Under the pieces are notes generated by a model. The model was not told where the DNA came from. It saw nothing but the letters and a program-made list of their open reading frames with translations, and ran no database searches. Below are positions 37,276 to 46,985 of a stretch of 64,000 bases of DNA, piece after piece. Both the position numbers and the translations under genes were made by a program. The stretch comes from Chitinophagales bacterium. GTDB lineage: Bacteria; Bacteroidota; Bacteroidia; Chitinophagales; Chitinophagaceae. The stretch's first letter is position 1. Each line of letters opens with the position of its first letter. The stretch covers positions 102,598-166,597 of the forward strand of contig JAFLBM010000008.1 of NCBI GenBank assembly GCA_017303455.1, read 5' to 3'.

Positions 37276-38655
37276 ATGTACGCTATTGTTGATATAGAGA
37301 CTACCGGATCCTACGCAGCAGCCCACGGCATTACTGAAATTTCCATTCATGTTTTTGACGGGGAGAAAGTGGTGGAGAAATTTGAAACGCTGATCAATCC
37401 CAACCAGCCCATCCCCCATTATATACAGGCCATGACCGGCATTACTGATAAGATGGCAGCAACGGCTCCTGTATTTGAAACAGTCGCCGAAAAGATTTAT
37501 ACCATTCTGGAAGGGAAAATATTTGTTGCTCACAATGTGAATTTTGATTATTCCTTTGTGAAAGGCCACCTGGCGGAAGCCGGTTTTATCCTGAACAGCA
37601 AAAAACTCTGTACAGTAAGATTAAGCCGCAAGATATTCCCGGGCTTTGCTTCTTACAGTTTAGGCAATCTTTGTCATTCATTGGGAATAACGATCAAAGA
37701 CCGGCACCGGGCCGGCGGAGATACTGAAGCAACAGTAAAAGTTTTCCAGTTATTGTTAGCTCATGATAAGGAACAGCATATTGCCAAAAGCCTGCAACGA
37801 AATTCTAAAGAATCGGTGTTGCCTCCTAATGTCCCCAAAGAACATTTTGAGCAATTACCTTATACTCCCGGTGTTTATTATTTCCATAATGAAAAAGGAA
37901 AGATCGTATATGTAGGCAAAGCCAATAATATCCGCTACCGGGTCAACAGTCATTTTAGTAATAATTCAGAAAGCAGGCAGAAACAGAATTTCCTGAAACA
38001 TATCCATGCTATCAGTTTTCAGCCCTGTGCTACCGAATTGATGGCCTGTATCCTTGAGTCAACCGAAATAAAAAAGCTATGGCCCATTTTTAACCAGTCG
38101 CAAAAAAGATGGGAAGATGTATATGGTATTTTTAGTTATGAAGATCAGAATGGCTTTCTTCGTTTAGCTATTGAAAAAAATAAACAGCGGCTTACTCCTG
38201 TCTATAGTTTTCATTACCTCGTTGACGGGCATGCGATCCTACGCAAAGTCATGAGAGAATTCAATCTTTGTCCCAAGCTTTGCTTTATGCAAAAAGACCA
38301 GGTGGATTGTGAAGGAATAAAAGAAGGCTTTTGCTATGGTGCCTGCCGGCAAAAAGAACTGCCAGCCAGCTATAATGAACGTGTACAGCAAGCGATTGAA
38401 TCATTAAAAAAACAACCTTCTTTTGCTATTGTTGAAAAAGGGTTAAATGGTGACGATCAGTCCTGTATTCTTGTTACAGAAGGAAGGTTTTATGGCATGG
38501 GGTACCTGCCTTCCGACCTGGCCATTACTGATCATGCTATGCTGAAAGAATTATTGACTCCCTATAAAGAGAATCTTTATATCCGCAATCTTATTAATGG
38601 TTATGCTGCACGGTTCCCGGGTAAAGTAAAAATGCTGGAAGGAACAACACCCTAA
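37276..38655 (+). CDS. DnaQ-type 3'-5' exonuclease fused to GIY-YIG (UvrC/Cho-like) nuclease
   Basis: 459 residues. Residues about 1-175 are a DEDDh exonuclease: IVDIETTG, HNVNFDYSFV and HRAGGDTEATVKVF. Residues about 200-280 are a GIY-YIG domain: PGVYYFHNEKGKIVYVGKANNIRYR. The C-terminal 180 residues, with cysteines (FCYGAC), resemble the later part of this fusion family. No UvrC RNase-H-like or HhH domain is present. The fusion is known from Bacteroidota and Actinobacteria; its role is probably in DNA repair. Divergent from the RlmK gene, with a 60-nt gap. Confidence 0.93.
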   Translation: MYAIVDIETTGSYAAAHGITEISIHVFDGEKVVEKFETLINPNQPIPHYIQAMTGITDKMAATAPVFETVAEKIYTILEGKIFVAHNVNFDYSFVKGHLAEAGFILNSKKLCTVRLSRKIFPGFASYSLGNLCHSLGITIKDRHRAGGDTEATVKVFQLLLAHDKEQHIAKSLQRNSKESVLPPNVPKEHFEQLPYTPGVYYFHNEKGKIVYVGKANNIRYRVNSHFSNNSESRQKQNFLKHIHAISFQPCATELMACILESTEIKKLWPIFNQSQKRWEDVYGIFSYEDQNGFLRLAIEKNKQRLTPVYSFHYLVDGHAILRKVMREFNLCPKLCFMQKDQVDCEGIKEGFCYGACRQKELPASYNERVQQAIESLKKQPSFAIVEKGLNGDDQSCILVTEGRFYGMGYLPSDLAITDHAMLKELLTPYKENLYIRNLINGYAARFPGKVKMLEGTTP

Positions 38656-39089
38656 TCCAGCCACTGAAAATCGTCAGCTACCGGCACATCGCCGAACAGG
38701 GCACGAACCTCTTCCGGTAATGAAGCCAGTTTGCGGCGTACAATATCCAGCCAGGCGATATCAACCGTCAATACCGCCGATAAGATATCACCGTTCTTCC
38801 TGATCTCATGCTGAATGGTCCAGCGGGAGAAATCTCTTTTTGCCTTAACCAGTTTCAGGTTAATACTCACTTTATCTTCCAGCCTGATCTCTTTCCTGAA
38901 AATACATTCTTCCCGGAAAAGGATAGGGCCGATATGGAATTTTTGCATCACTTCAGCAGTAAGGCCAATGCTATACAGGTATTCGATCCGGCACCAGGCA
39001 CCCCAATCGTAATACACCGAATGCCTGACATGAAAGTTTGGGTCCAGGTCGGCCCAGCGAACCTGTACATCCCTGTTGAAGTATTGCAT
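38652..39089 (-). CDS. Acyl-CoA thioesterase (4HBT hot-dog fold)
   Basis: 145 residues. The hot-dog signature is YFNRDVQVRWADLDPNFHVRHSVYYDWG. The conserved Asp in WADLD is the family's catalytic-site position. The rest fits a YbgC/FadM-like thioesterase: LRLEDKVSINLKLVKAKRDF and a short C-terminal helix. It hydrolyses acyl-CoA thioesters; the chain length is not clear. It overlaps the convergent exonuclease gene by 4 nt at the stop codons. Confidence 0.88.
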   Translation of the reverse strand: MQYFNRDVQVRWADLDPNFHVRHSVYYDWGAWCRIEYLYSIGLTAEVMQKFHIGPILFREECIFRKEIRLEDKVSINLKLVKAKRDFSRWTIQHEIRKNGDILSAVLTVDIAWLDIVRRKLASLPEEVRALFGDVPVADDFQWLD

Positions 39090-39154
39090 TTTTCTTGTTT
39101 AGGTAAGACCGCAAATTAAATGATAACAGCCATCCGAATTAGCCATCCAACCTG

Positions 39155-39162
39155 TATTTTTG
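39155..39162 (+). promoter_or_regulatory. -7 promoter box of the FKBP gene
   Basis: TATTTTTG fits TAnnTTTG, 19 nt before the ATG. No -33 box at standard spacing was seen. Confidence 0.45.
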
Positions 39163-39181
39163 CTCCCTAATAAAAAATTGT

Positions 39182-39907
39182 ATGAAGAAACTCATTCTGT
39201 GTGTATCCGTACTGGTACTGGCTGCTGTAGCCGTGGCACAGCCTGTCAAAACAACAAAGCCAAAGACTCCACCCGTTGCGGCTAAACCTGTTTTGAAAAA
39301 TTCATTTGATTCCGCCAGCTATGCCATGGGAATGAGCTTTGCTAATTTTTTTAAACAGCAGGGAGTTAATAAAGTTAATTCTACCCTGGTATTAAAAGCG
39401 ATCAACGACCTGATGGGAAATAAAAAGCCCCTGTTAGATGACAATACCGCCAATATGGTCATCAATAATTACCTGACCCAAATGCAGCTGCAAAAATCAA
39501 AAGCGATCATTGATTCAGGAGTGGCTTTCCTGAAAAGAAATAAAACCCAACCAGGTGTTAAAACAACAGCTTCCGGTCTTCAATACGAAGTGATAAAAGA
39601 AGGTGATGGTATCAAGCCCGCGGCAGTTGATACCTTTGTTGCCCATTACCGGGGCACTTTATTGGATGGTACCGAGTTTGATGCTTCTTACAACCGTGGC
39701 CAGCCATTAACACTTGGTGTAAGCCAGGTAATCCGCGGCTGGACAGAAGGGCTTCAACTCATGTCCGTTGGATCAAAATATAAATTCTGGATTCCCTACG
39801 AATTGGCTTACGGGGCTATGGGACAGGGCCAGATACCCGGCGGTGCAATGCTTATATTCGAAGTTGAATTATTGGATGTCAAAAAAGCAGCAGGTTCAGG
39901 CCAGTAA
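39182..39907 (+). CDS. FKBP-type peptidyl-prolyl isomerase, exported
   Basis: 241 residues. Signal peptide (about 1-20, ending AVAVAQ) and a Pro/Thr/Lys linker precede an N-terminal helical FKBP_N-like domain (about 38-115, SYAMGMSFANFFKQQGV). The FKBP catalytic domain (about 130-235) has VDTFVAHYRGTLLDGTEFD, QVIRGWTEGLQLMSVG and IPYELAYGAMGQGQIPGGAM. It probably assists protein folding in the periplasm. Monocistronic, convergent with the K+ channel gene (3-nt gap). Confidence 0.94.
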   Translation: MKKLILCVSVLVLAAVAVAQPVKTTKPKTPPVAAKPVLKNSFDSASYAMGMSFANFFKQQGVNKVNSTLVLKAINDLMGNKKPLLDDNTANMVINNYLTQMQLQKSKAIIDSGVAFLKRNKTQPGVKTTASGLQYEVIKEGDGIKPAAVDTFVAHYRGTLLDGTEFDASYNRGQPLTLGVSQVIRGWTEGLQLMSVGSKYKFWIPYELAYGAMGQGQIPGGAMLIFEVELLDVKKAAGSGQ

Positions 39908-39909
39908 GG

Positions 39910-40971
39910 TCAGGGCAGGTTTGCCTTCATCCTGAGTATCTGGTGGCGGGTACCGAGTACCAGTATTTTCATTCCGGGGTCCACAATGATATCTTCAGGG
40001 GGGTTAATGATAAATTTTCCCTCAGGACTTTTGAGACCAATACAATTAACACCTGTTTTATTCCATTGCATGATCTCCTGCAATGGTTTTCCTTTTATTT
40101 CTTCAGGCAATTCTTCAAAAGCAATCGAGTCGATATGTATGGACTGGCCTTCCTCGCCGGAAAGAAAGTCTATAAACTCCACTACATCCGGTTTTGATAC
40201 CAGGTTAGCCATATGTGAGCCGCCGATCCTGTCGGGCATAATTACATTACTGGCACCGGCTTTTTTCAACTTGGGTATCGAATTGCTATCTGATGCCCGG
40301 CTGATGATCTGCATCACTGGATTTAGCCCTCTTGCGGAAAGGACAATAAATAAATTGTCAGCATCAACAGGCAATGTGGTGATCAACGCCCTGGCCTTTT
40401 CAATGCCGGCAGCCAGCAACACATCATCATTGGTACTATCTCCTTCCACATACAGTAAGTGTTCCTCCTCATGCCTGGCTTTTTCAACCAGTTCACTGCT
40501 CTTCTCGATAATCAGGAAAGGCACATCATGTGATTTCAGGATCTTGGCAGCCTCATGACCGTTTCGTCCATAGCCACAAATAATAACATGCTGTTCAAGC
40601 TTTGCAATTTCTTTCATAAGCCGTCGCATTTTAAAATATTTATTGATCTCACCGTTCACTACAAACTGGGTGATACGGGTAATGGCAAAAGCAAAAGTTC
40701 CCCAACTGGTGATTAATAAAAAGATCGTAAACCATTTTCCGGCAGTACTTAGAGGAACTACTTCCCCATATCCCACCGTTGTAATGGAGATCGTGGTCAT
40801 GAATAATGAATCAACGAATGAAGCATCCTCAATGACCATATAGCCAACGATACCACAGATGATGATAATGTGGAGAACAATAAAGGGTTGAAGCAGCCTG
40901 TAGGTGGTTATCCGCAAGGGAGATGGTTTGGTATAAAAGTAAAGAAATGAATCCTGAAAAGGAATAACCAA
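39910..40971 (-). CDS. Potassium channel with TrkA/RCK domains
   Basis: 353 residues, TTG start (an in-frame stop lies close upstream and no ATG precedes the first membrane helix). Two membrane segments flank the pore with selectivity filter TTVGYGEV. The cytoplasmic RCK part follows: TrkA_N (VIICGYGRNGHEAAKIL, GxGxxG) and TrkA_C (about residues 275-345). It gates K+ flux in response to a ligand bound by the RCK domain. 26 nt after cmk on the same strand, so probably cotranscribed. Confidence 0.93.
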   Translation of the reverse strand: MVIPFQDSFLYFYTKPSPLRITTYRLLQPFIVLHIIIICGIVGYMVIEDASFVDSLFMTTISITTVGYGEVVPLSTAGKWFTIFLLITSWGTFAFAITRITQFVVNGEINKYFKMRRLMKEIAKLEQHVIICGYGRNGHEAAKILKSHDVPFLIIEKSSELVEKARHEEEHLLYVEGDSTNDDVLLAAGIEKARALITTLPVDADNLFIVLSARGLNPVMQIISRASDSNSIPKLKKAGASNVIMPDRIGGSHMANLVSKPDVVEFIDFLSGEEGQSIHIDSIAFEELPEEIKGKPLQEIMQWNKTGVNCIGLKSPEGKFIINPPEDIIVDPGMKILVLGTRHQILRMKANLP

Positions 40972-40996
40972 TATCTGCTACCCGGCCCTGCGCTGG

Positions 40997-41677
40997 TTAT
41001 TTTATTTTTTGAGAAGCCCATTCCAATGCCAGTTTCAGTTGCTGCTGTGGTGTAATATTACTATTATCCAGTTCCAGCGCATCTTTGGCCTGCCGCAGGG
41101 GGCTCACTTCCCGGTGTGAATCGATATAATCCCGCATTTCAAGATTATTCTTCACCTCTTCAATGGTTATATTGGGGTTCTTTTCATACAACTCTTTGAA
41201 TCTTCGTTCCACCCTGATGGCGTTATCGGCGGTCATAAATATCTTTAATTCAGCTTTGGGAAAAACGACTGTACCAATATCCCGGCCGTCCATCACGATA
41301 CCTTTTTTTTCTCCCATTTTTTGCTGCTGCGCCACGGCAAACTCTCTTACTTCTTTAATGGCCGCCACATCACTTACCTTTTCAGCAATGATAAGATCCC
41401 GTATCAGGTATTCAACGTTTTCTTCGTTCAGGTAGATCTCGCTGTTATTACTCTTGGCATTATATATGAATTCGAGATTGATGCTCTTTAATGCCTGTTT
41501 AACTTCTTTCTTCTCCCCAAGATCAACATTATTACGGAGAAAATAAAGAGTGATAGCCCTGTACATAGCACCACTGTCCACATATACATAGCCCAGCTCT
41601 TTGGCGAGTTGTTTGGCCAGTGTGCTTTTCCCACAGCTTGACCAGCCATCAATAGTTATAATGATCTTTTTTGCCAC
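40997..41677 (-). CDS. cmk: Cytidylate kinase
   Basis: 226 residues from the GTG at 41677 (VAKKIIITIDG). An earlier GTG at 41716 lies inside the terminator hairpin of clpC and would add 13 odd residues. Walker A is GWSSCGKSTLAKQLA; further motifs are YVDSGAMYRAITLYFLR and DGRDIGTVVFP. It phosphorylates CMP/dCMP with ATP in pyrimidine salvage. Followed by the K+ channel gene. Confidence 0.94.
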   Translation of the reverse strand: MAKKIIITIDGWSSCGKSTLAKQLAKELGYVYVDSGAMYRAITLYFLRNNVDLGEKKEVKQALKSINLEFIYNAKSNNSEIYLNEENVEYLIRDLIIAEKVSDVAAIKEVREFAVAQQQKMGEKKGIVMDGRDIGTVVFPKAELKIFMTADNAIRVERRFKELYEKNPNITIEEVKNNLEMRDYIDSHREVSPLRQAKDALELDNSNITPQQQLKLALEWASQKIK

Positions 41678-41690
41678 GGGTAACAAAAAT

Positions 41691-41719
41691 AAAAAAGGAG
41701 TGCCGGTTAACAACACTCC
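41691..41719 (-). terminator. Intrinsic terminator after clpC
   Basis: GGAGTG-11-nt loop-CACTCC with a T-run on the minus strand. It lies just before the cmk start, supporting the shorter cmk start. Confidence 0.8.
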
Positions 41720-41742
41720 TTTGAAAATTTATTATTGCCTGT

Positions 41743-44274
41743 CTATGCTTTTGATTTTTGCTCAGGCTGCGTTTTGAATGAAAAAACAAGTTTTGTTTTT
41801 TCAGCATCCACATCTGCCTCCAGCACATCGCCGGCTTTGACATGTGTATTGAGTATCTCTTCAGCCAGCGGATCTTCCAGGTATTTCTGGATTGCCCTGT
41901 GCAGCGGTCTTGCACCAAACTGCACATCATATCCTTTGTCTGCCAGGAAGGTTTTAGCATCTTCTGTAAGTGCCAGGCTGAAGCCAAGACTTGTCAACCG
42001 TTTTGTCACTCCTTTCATCAGGATATCAATAATGCTGAAGATATTCTCCTTGGTCAATGAGTTGAAAATGATCACATCATCAATACGGTTCAGGAACTCC
42101 GGTGAGAAGGTTTTTTTCAATGCCTTTTCGATCACTGCTTTATTCGCTTCATCTTCATGCTCGATCTTATTGGCAGTGGCAAATCCTACCCCGGCCCCAA
42201 AATCCTTTAACTGCCGCACACCAATATTCGAGGTCATAATGATCGTCGTGTTTTTGAAATCCACTTTTCTTCCCAGTCCATCTGTTAACTGACCATCGTC
42301 CAGCACCTGCAGCAATACATTGTAAATATCCGGGTGTGCTTTTTCAATTTCGTCTAACAGAATCACACTATAAGGTTTGCGGCGTACTTTTTCTGTGAGC
42401 TGACCACCTTCCTCATATCCAACATAGCCGGGAGGAGCACCAATCAAACGGCTGATCGTGAACTTTTCCATGTATTCACTCATATCAATCCGGATCAGCG
42501 CATCTTCGGAATCGAACATATATCTCGCCAATGAACGGGCCAGCTCTGTTTTACCAACACCTGTGGGACCCAGGAAGATAAATGTACCAATTGGTTTCTT
42601 GGGATCTTTCAAACCTACCCTGTTCCGTTGAATAGCTTTCACCACTTTAGAGATAGCTTCATCCTGGCCGATCACCATATTCTTCATATCATCAGCCATC
42701 TTACGCAGTTTGTCGGTTTCTGCCTGCACCATTCTCTTCACCGGTATCCCTGTCATCATACTTACTACTTCTGCAATGGCTTCCTCATCTATCGGGAACC
42801 GTTTGTGTTTGCTTTCCTCCTCCCAGTCTGCTTTTGCTTTCTCCAGGTCTTCCTGCAAACGCTTCTCCGTATCCCGCAGGGATGCTGCTTCTTCAAATTT
42901 CTGGCTCTTCACTACTTTATTCTTCTCATTCTTCACATCCTCTATCTTCTTTTCCAGGTCAACAATGGTCTGCGGAACATTGATATTCTTTAAATGCACC
43001 CTGGCTCCCACTTCATCCATCACATCGATGGCCTTATCGGGAAGAAGGCGATCTGTGATATACCGATCACTCAGTTTCACACAAGCTTCGATTGACTCAT
43101 TGTTATAAGTAACGTTGTGATAGTCCTCGTATTTGGATTTGATATTGTTCAGGATAGTGATCGTATCATCCACACTCGGCGGATCGATCACGACTTTCTG
43201 AAAGCGACGGTCTAAGGCACCATCTTTTTCAATATACATTCTGTACTCATCCAGTGTTGATGCTCCAATGCACTGGAGTTCGCCTCTTGCTAAAGCCGGT
43301 TTAAAGATATTGCTTGCATCCAGTGAGCCGCTGGCACCACCGGCACCGACAATGGTATGCAGCTCATCAATGAACAGGATCACATCACGGTTCTTTTCCA
43401 GTTCATTCATAATGGCTTTCATCCTTTCCTCAAACTGTCCACGGTATTTAGTGCCGGCAACCAATGCTGCAAGGTCAAGAGAAATTACTCTTTTATCAAA
43501 CAACACCCTGGATACTTTACGCTGAACGATGCGCAGGGCAAGACCTTCCACAATAGCTGTTTTACCCACTCCCGGTTCACCAATTAAGATGGGGTTGTTC
43601 TTTTTACGTCGGGATAGTATTTGTGATACTCTCTCGATTTCTTTTTCACGGCCAACGATAGGGTCTAATGCACTCATCTCTGCCAGCTTCGTAATGTCGC
43701 GGCCGAAGTTGTCCAGCACGGGTGTTTTGCTTTTGGCATTACCCTGTTGCTTGCTGCTTCCTTTTTGACCGGAGTATTTTTTCTCTTCGTCAAAATCGTC
43801 ATCATTTTCTTCTGAGAATTCGGCGCGGGGGTCATTGGATTTTACAATGCCTAATTCCTGCCTGAAAAGATCGTAGTCCACATCAAACTGATTTAGGATT
43901 TGTGTTGCAATATTTTCTTTGTTCTTTAAAATGGAAAGCATCAGGTGCTCGGTTTCCACGGTGGCACTTTTCAATGCTTTTGCTTCCAGCACCGTCACAC
44001 GAATTACCTTCTCGGCCTGCTTGGTTAACGGGAGACTGTTGATATTAGCAATATTCTTTCCTGTTTTATCCTTCACCGCTAATTCAATTTCCTTCCGGAG
44101 TTCGTAGAGGTCAACATTAAAACTTTTAAGAATACGGACGGCGGTATTATCTCCTTCCCGGATTAAACCGAGCAGCAGATGTTCGGTACCGATAAAATCA
44201 TTTCCCAATCGTAAGGCTTCTTCCCTGCTGAATGAAATGATCTCTTTTACCTGGGCTGAAAAATTGTTATCCAT
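41743..44274 (-). CDS. clpC: ATP-dependent Clp protease ATP-binding subunit ClpC
   Basis: 843 residues from the ATG at 44274; an ATG eight codons earlier would add MYNTQLSY. Clp_N repeats are at about 1-140. AAA+ D1 has Walker [18 protein letters not shown]-type helical motif (about 420-470) distinguishes ClpC from ClpB and ClpA. AAA+ D2 has Walker [16 protein letters not shown], and the C-terminal ClpB_D2-small domain follows. It unfolds substrates for ClpP or disaggregates them; clpP is not in this window. Terminator at the end. Confidence 0.96.
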   Translation of the reverse strand: MDNNFSAQVKEIISFSREEALRLGNDFIGTEHLLLGLIREGDNTAVRILKSFNVDLYELRKEIELAVKDKTGKNIANINSLPLTKQAEKVIRVTVLEAKALKSATVETEHLMLSILKNKENIATQILNQFDVDYDLFRQELGIVKSNDPRAEFSEENDDDFDEEKKYSGQKGSSKQQGNAKSKTPVLDNFGRDITKLAEMSALDPIVGREKEIERVSQILSRRKKNNPILIGEPGVGKTAIVEGLALRIVQRKVSRVLFDKRVISLDLAALVAGTKYRGQFEERMKAIMNELEKNRDVILFIDELHTIVGAGGASGSLDASNIFKPALARGELQCIGASTLDEYRMYIEKDGALDRRFQKVVIDPPSVDDTITILNNIKSKYEDYHNVTYNNESIEACVKLSDRYITDRLLPDKAIDVMDEVGARVHLKNINVPQTIVDLEKKIEDVKNEKNKVVKSQKFEEAASLRDTEKRLQEDLEKAKADWEEESKHKRFPIDEEAIAEVVSMMTGIPVKRMVQAETDKLRKMADDMKNMVIGQDEAISKVVKAIQRNRVGLKDPKKPIGTFIFLGPTGVGKTELARSLARYMFDSEDALIRIDMSEYMEKFTISRLIGAPPGYVGYEEGGQLTEKVRRKPYSVILLDEIEKAHPDIYNVLLQVLDDGQLTDGLGRKVDFKNTTIIMTSNIGVRQLKDFGAGVGFATANKIEHEDEANKAVIEKALKKTFSPEFLNRIDDVIIFNSLTKENIFSIIDILMKGVTKRLTSLGFSLALTEDAKTFLADKGYDVQFGARPLHRAIQKYLEDPLAEEILNTHVKAGDVLEADVDAEKTKLVFSFKTQPEQKSKA

Positions 44275-44361
44275 GTAAGATAATTGGGTGTTGTACAATA
44301 TTAACGAATATATTTGGTTCCTGTTTTCCCGTATTTATAAACGAGATGTTGATAATTTAAG

Positions 44362-44391
44362 TTGTCGGAAACTGGCAGTTTTTTCACTTTG
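44362..44391 (+). promoter_or_regulatory. Candidate promoter of the STAS gene
   Basis: TTG (44362-44364), 19 nt, then TCACTTTG (44384-44391), one mismatch from the -7 consensus. Confidence 0.5.
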
Positions 44392-44429
44392 CCGGGGCTG
44401 ACAGGCTCAACAAACAAAAAGTATGAACT

Positions 44430-44837
44430 ATGCAGGTCAAAACGGATACCAAAGAAAGATTTCATGCCATCACGCTGCCCGGGGCTTCACTTTCTGCTAC
44501 TATGACAGAAGAATTGGCTGATTGTTTGTTGCCCTACCTCCAAAATGACGCCAGCCTACCGGACAGGCAGGTTAAAAACGTGGTGCTGATACTAAAAGAC
44601 ATCGAATCCATCGATATTGCTGCTGCCGAGAAGCTGGTGCATATTCAACAAAAATATTACGAGAACAGCGCCTCCTTTGTGATCTGTGAATTGCAGCCAC
44701 AGGTGGAAGATTTCCTGGATAAAAATGAACTCCTGGAACTGATGAATGTTACCCCCACCCAAAGTGAGGCCTGGGATATCGTCCAGATGGAAGAAATTGA
44801 GCGGGAATTCCTGGACGAAGAGGGTACGGAAGGCTAA
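44430..44837 (+). CDS. STAS-domain protein (anti-sigma antagonist-like)
   Basis: 135 residues. The core is STAS-like: a beta-strand VVLILKDIESIDIAAAEKLVHIQQKYYENSASFVI pattern, split here by its parts (ILKDIESID, AAAEKLVHIQ, SASFVICEL). No Ser/Thr phosphorylation site is certain. A short acidic C-terminal tail (about 118-135) follows. The segment SLPDRQV (about residues 43-49) is coded by a copy of the dispersed palindrome, so part of the loop may be inserted. Precedes rnz, 75 nt apart. Confidence 0.7.
   Translation: MQVKTDTKERFHAITLPGASLSATMTEELADCLLPYLQNDASLPDRQVKNVVLILKDIESIDIAAAEKLVHIQQKYYENSASFVICELQPQVEDFLDKNELLELMNVTPTQSEAWDIVQMEEIEREFLDEEGTEG
44554..44571. repeat. Dispersed GC-rich palindrome, copy B, inside a gene
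   Basis: GCCTACCGGACAGGCAGG, a diverged copy of the unit at 48539-48560, in frame within the STAS gene. Confidence 0.55.
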
Positions 44838-44912
44838 GCAACAGGTGAGAATAAGTTTGGGTCTTAAGCACAATACATCGTACTTCGTATCTCTAAAATT
44901 GCTCATTGCTGC

Positions 44913-45815
44913 ATGCTCGCTGTCACGATCCTTGGAAATAACTCGGCTGTACCAGCCTTTGACCGCCACCCCACCAGCCAGGTGGTTACCCTGGATGGAA
45001 ATAATTACCTTGTTGACTGTGGCGAAGGCACCCAGATCCAGATGATCAACTACAAGATCAGGCGGAGTAAAATATCGCACATCTTCATTTCCCACTTACA
45101 TGGCGACCACTATTTCGGACTGATTGGTCTTATCAATAGTTTCAGTTTGCTCAGCCGCCAGCAGGATTTACATGTCTTCGGGCCTGAACCGCTCAAAGAG
45201 ATTATTGAACTACAGTTGAGAGTGGCCGACACCAGCCTGTCATTCAACCTGTATATTCATGCTATTAAGGGAGCGGCCACATTAGTGGACGATGAGAAGA
45301 TCACCATTAAATGCTTTCCCACCAATCACCGGGTGGAATGTTATGGTTTTTCATTTGCAGAGAAAAGACAGCCCCGCCGGCTGGACCCACAGAAGGCGAT
45401 AGAGCATGAAATTCCCTCCTCCTTTTATGACCGGTTGAAGAACGGGGAAGATTACACCCGCAAAGACGGAACTGTTGTTAAAAATGAATCTGTAACGGAA
45501 CCAGCCCTGCCGGGACATCGCTATGCTTTTTGTGCCGATACCAAATATGATGAATCCATCCTGCCCCATATAGAGGGTTTTGATATGATCTATCATGAAA
45601 CCACTTACCTGGACAACCTCCGGGAAAGAGCCGAACTCCGTTTTCACTCCACCACCAAACAGGCGGCCCTGATTGCTCAAAAAGCCGGGGTGAAGAAATT
45701 ACTCATCGGCCATTTCAGCAGTAAATACGATACACTGGAAGAATTTGAGGCAGAAGCCAGGGAAGTGTTTCCGGATACGGAACTGGCGTTAGAAGGTGTT
45801 GCTTATAAGATTTAG
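44913..45815 (+). CDS. rnz: Ribonuclease Z (tRNA 3' endonuclease)
   Basis: 300 residues, the short bacterial form. The metallo-beta-lactamase motif is FISHLHGDHYFGL, near residues 55-68. Further ligands are in YAFCADTKYDE, IYHETTYLD and LIGHFSSKYD. It cleaves 3' trailers from tRNA precursors, or other RNAs. Start ATG is preceded by 75 nt from the STAS gene. Convergent with the esterase (5-nt gap). Confidence 0.95.
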   Translation: MLAVTILGNNSAVPAFDRHPTSQVVTLDGNNYLVDCGEGTQIQMINYKIRRSKISHIFISHLHGDHYFGLIGLINSFSLLSRQQDLHVFGPEPLKEIIELQLRVADTSLSFNLYIHAIKGAATLVDDEKITIKCFPTNHRVECYGFSFAEKRQPRRLDPQKAIEHEIPSSFYDRLKNGEDYTRKDGTVVKNESVTEPALPGHRYAFCADTKYDESILPHIEGFDMIYHETTYLDNLRERAELRFHSTTKQAALIAQKAGVKKLLIGHFSSKYDTLEEFEAEAREVFPDTELALEGVAYKI

Positions 45816-45820
45816 ACTAC

Positions 45821-46972
45821 TTACTTCATCAACCATTCATAAAACAAAGGGAATTCTTTTCGCCAGGTGGCTTCATTGTGCAGGCCTTCATCCCGTATCA
45901 CGGTTGTCATGGTTGATTTGGAAACAGCCGCCATCCCCTGGAAAGCTTTCAGCATGTCGGGTATCATACTCTCCCCTTCCAGTTTGCCCCCAAAGAAATA
46001 TATCTTCGATCTGACGGATTTCCCTTTCTTACGAATATCCTGGTAAATTTTAGAGCCACTGATCCAGAATGCAGGGGAAAAAACAGCCGCCCCGCCGAAT
46101 ACGGTGGGATATTTTAATACAGCATACAGGGAGATCAACCCGCCCATGGAGCTACCGGCAACAAATGTATTTTTCTTATCCTTTGCCGTGCGGTAACGTT
46201 TATCAATATAGGGCTTTAATGTCTTCACCAGGAAATCAGCATATAAACCGCCTTCGCCTTTATTCGTTTTACTGTTTGCCGCAATACCTGTCAGGGAAAA
46301 ATCATAGGGACAATATTCGTTCAGCCGCTTGTCGCCACTATTATCAATACCCACAACGATACACTTTTTCATTTTCGTGGAATCAAGAAATTCATCCACT
46401 CCCCATTCGCCGGAATAAGAACTGGCATCATCAAAAATATTCTGCCCGTCGTGCATATACAGCACCGGATATCTTTTGCGGGAAGTCGCATAATCTTCGG
46501 GCAGGTATATCCACACCCGTCTTTTACGATTCAATTGCGGCATCCGGAAAGCCGTATCCATGATGCGTACATTTTTGCTGCTGGTACTGGCTCTTTTGAG
46601 CGGGGGAAAATGGTCCTGCCATTCTTCCACGTTTATTTCTATCGTAGCCGGGCCTTCCACTTTTAATACCCGGTTGGCAACACCAACTCCCTGCGCTTTG
46701 CATTCCACTTTATCCCAGCCACCCCGGGTGATCTTGTATTCGTAAGAACCGGGATTTAACTGAAGGTTCAGTACATAATTTCCTTGATCATCTTGCTGAA
46801 ATTTATATTGAGCATTCTGCGGGTTCCAGCCATTGAAAGAACCGGCGGCGTAAATATCATTGCTCTCACTATGATACTTGGGGAGGCCAATAATTTTTAT
46901 ACTTACACTCTGTTGGGCATAAAAAATTGAAGCCTTAAAAAAGAAAACTATAAAAAACTTGAGTTTATACAT
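45821..46972 (-). CDS. Secreted esterase with N-terminal glycogen-binding-like domain
   Basis: 383 residues. Signal peptide (about 1-20, ending FYAQ). An Ig-like CBM48/AMPK-type domain (about 22-112) has SNDIYAAGSFNGWNPQNAQY and PGSYEYKITRGGWDKV. A PF00756-type esterase domain (about 135-383) has PVLYMHDGQNIFDDASSY, nucleophile GSSMGG and a His in RDEGLHNEATWR. The architecture matches 'alpha/beta hydrolase with CBM48', including ferulic-acid-esterase or enterobactin-esterase relatives; the substrate is unknown. 13 nt after the small membrane protein. Confidence 0.9.
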   Translation of the reverse strand: MYKLKFFIVFFFKASIFYAQQSVSIKIIGLPKYHSESNDIYAAGSFNGWNPQNAQYKFQQDDQGNYVLNLQLNPGSYEYKITRGGWDKVECKAQGVGVANRVLKVEGPATIEINVEEWQDHFPPLKRASTSSKNVRIMDTAFRMPQLNRKRRVWIYLPEDYATSRKRYPVLYMHDGQNIFDDASSYSGEWGVDEFLDSTKMKKCIVVGIDNSGDKRLNEYCPYDFSLTGIAANSKTNKGEGGLYADFLVKTLKPYIDKRYRTAKDKKNTFVAGSSMGGLISLYAVLKYPTVFGGAAVFSPAFWISGSKIYQDIRKKGKSVRSKIYFFGGKLEGESMIPDMLKAFQGMAAVSKSTMTTVIRDEGLHNEATWRKEFPLFYEWLMK

Positions 46973-46985
46973 ATTTAAACCCTAT

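Noticed and set aside
39910..40971. Plus-strand frames opposite the K+ channel (for example 39986-40558)
   Set aside because: The minus frame has the full TVGYG filter and TrkA domains; the plus frames have no features.
41678..41716. Earlier GTG start for cmk
   Set aside because: It lies inside the clpC terminator hairpin and adds residues not typical of Cmk.
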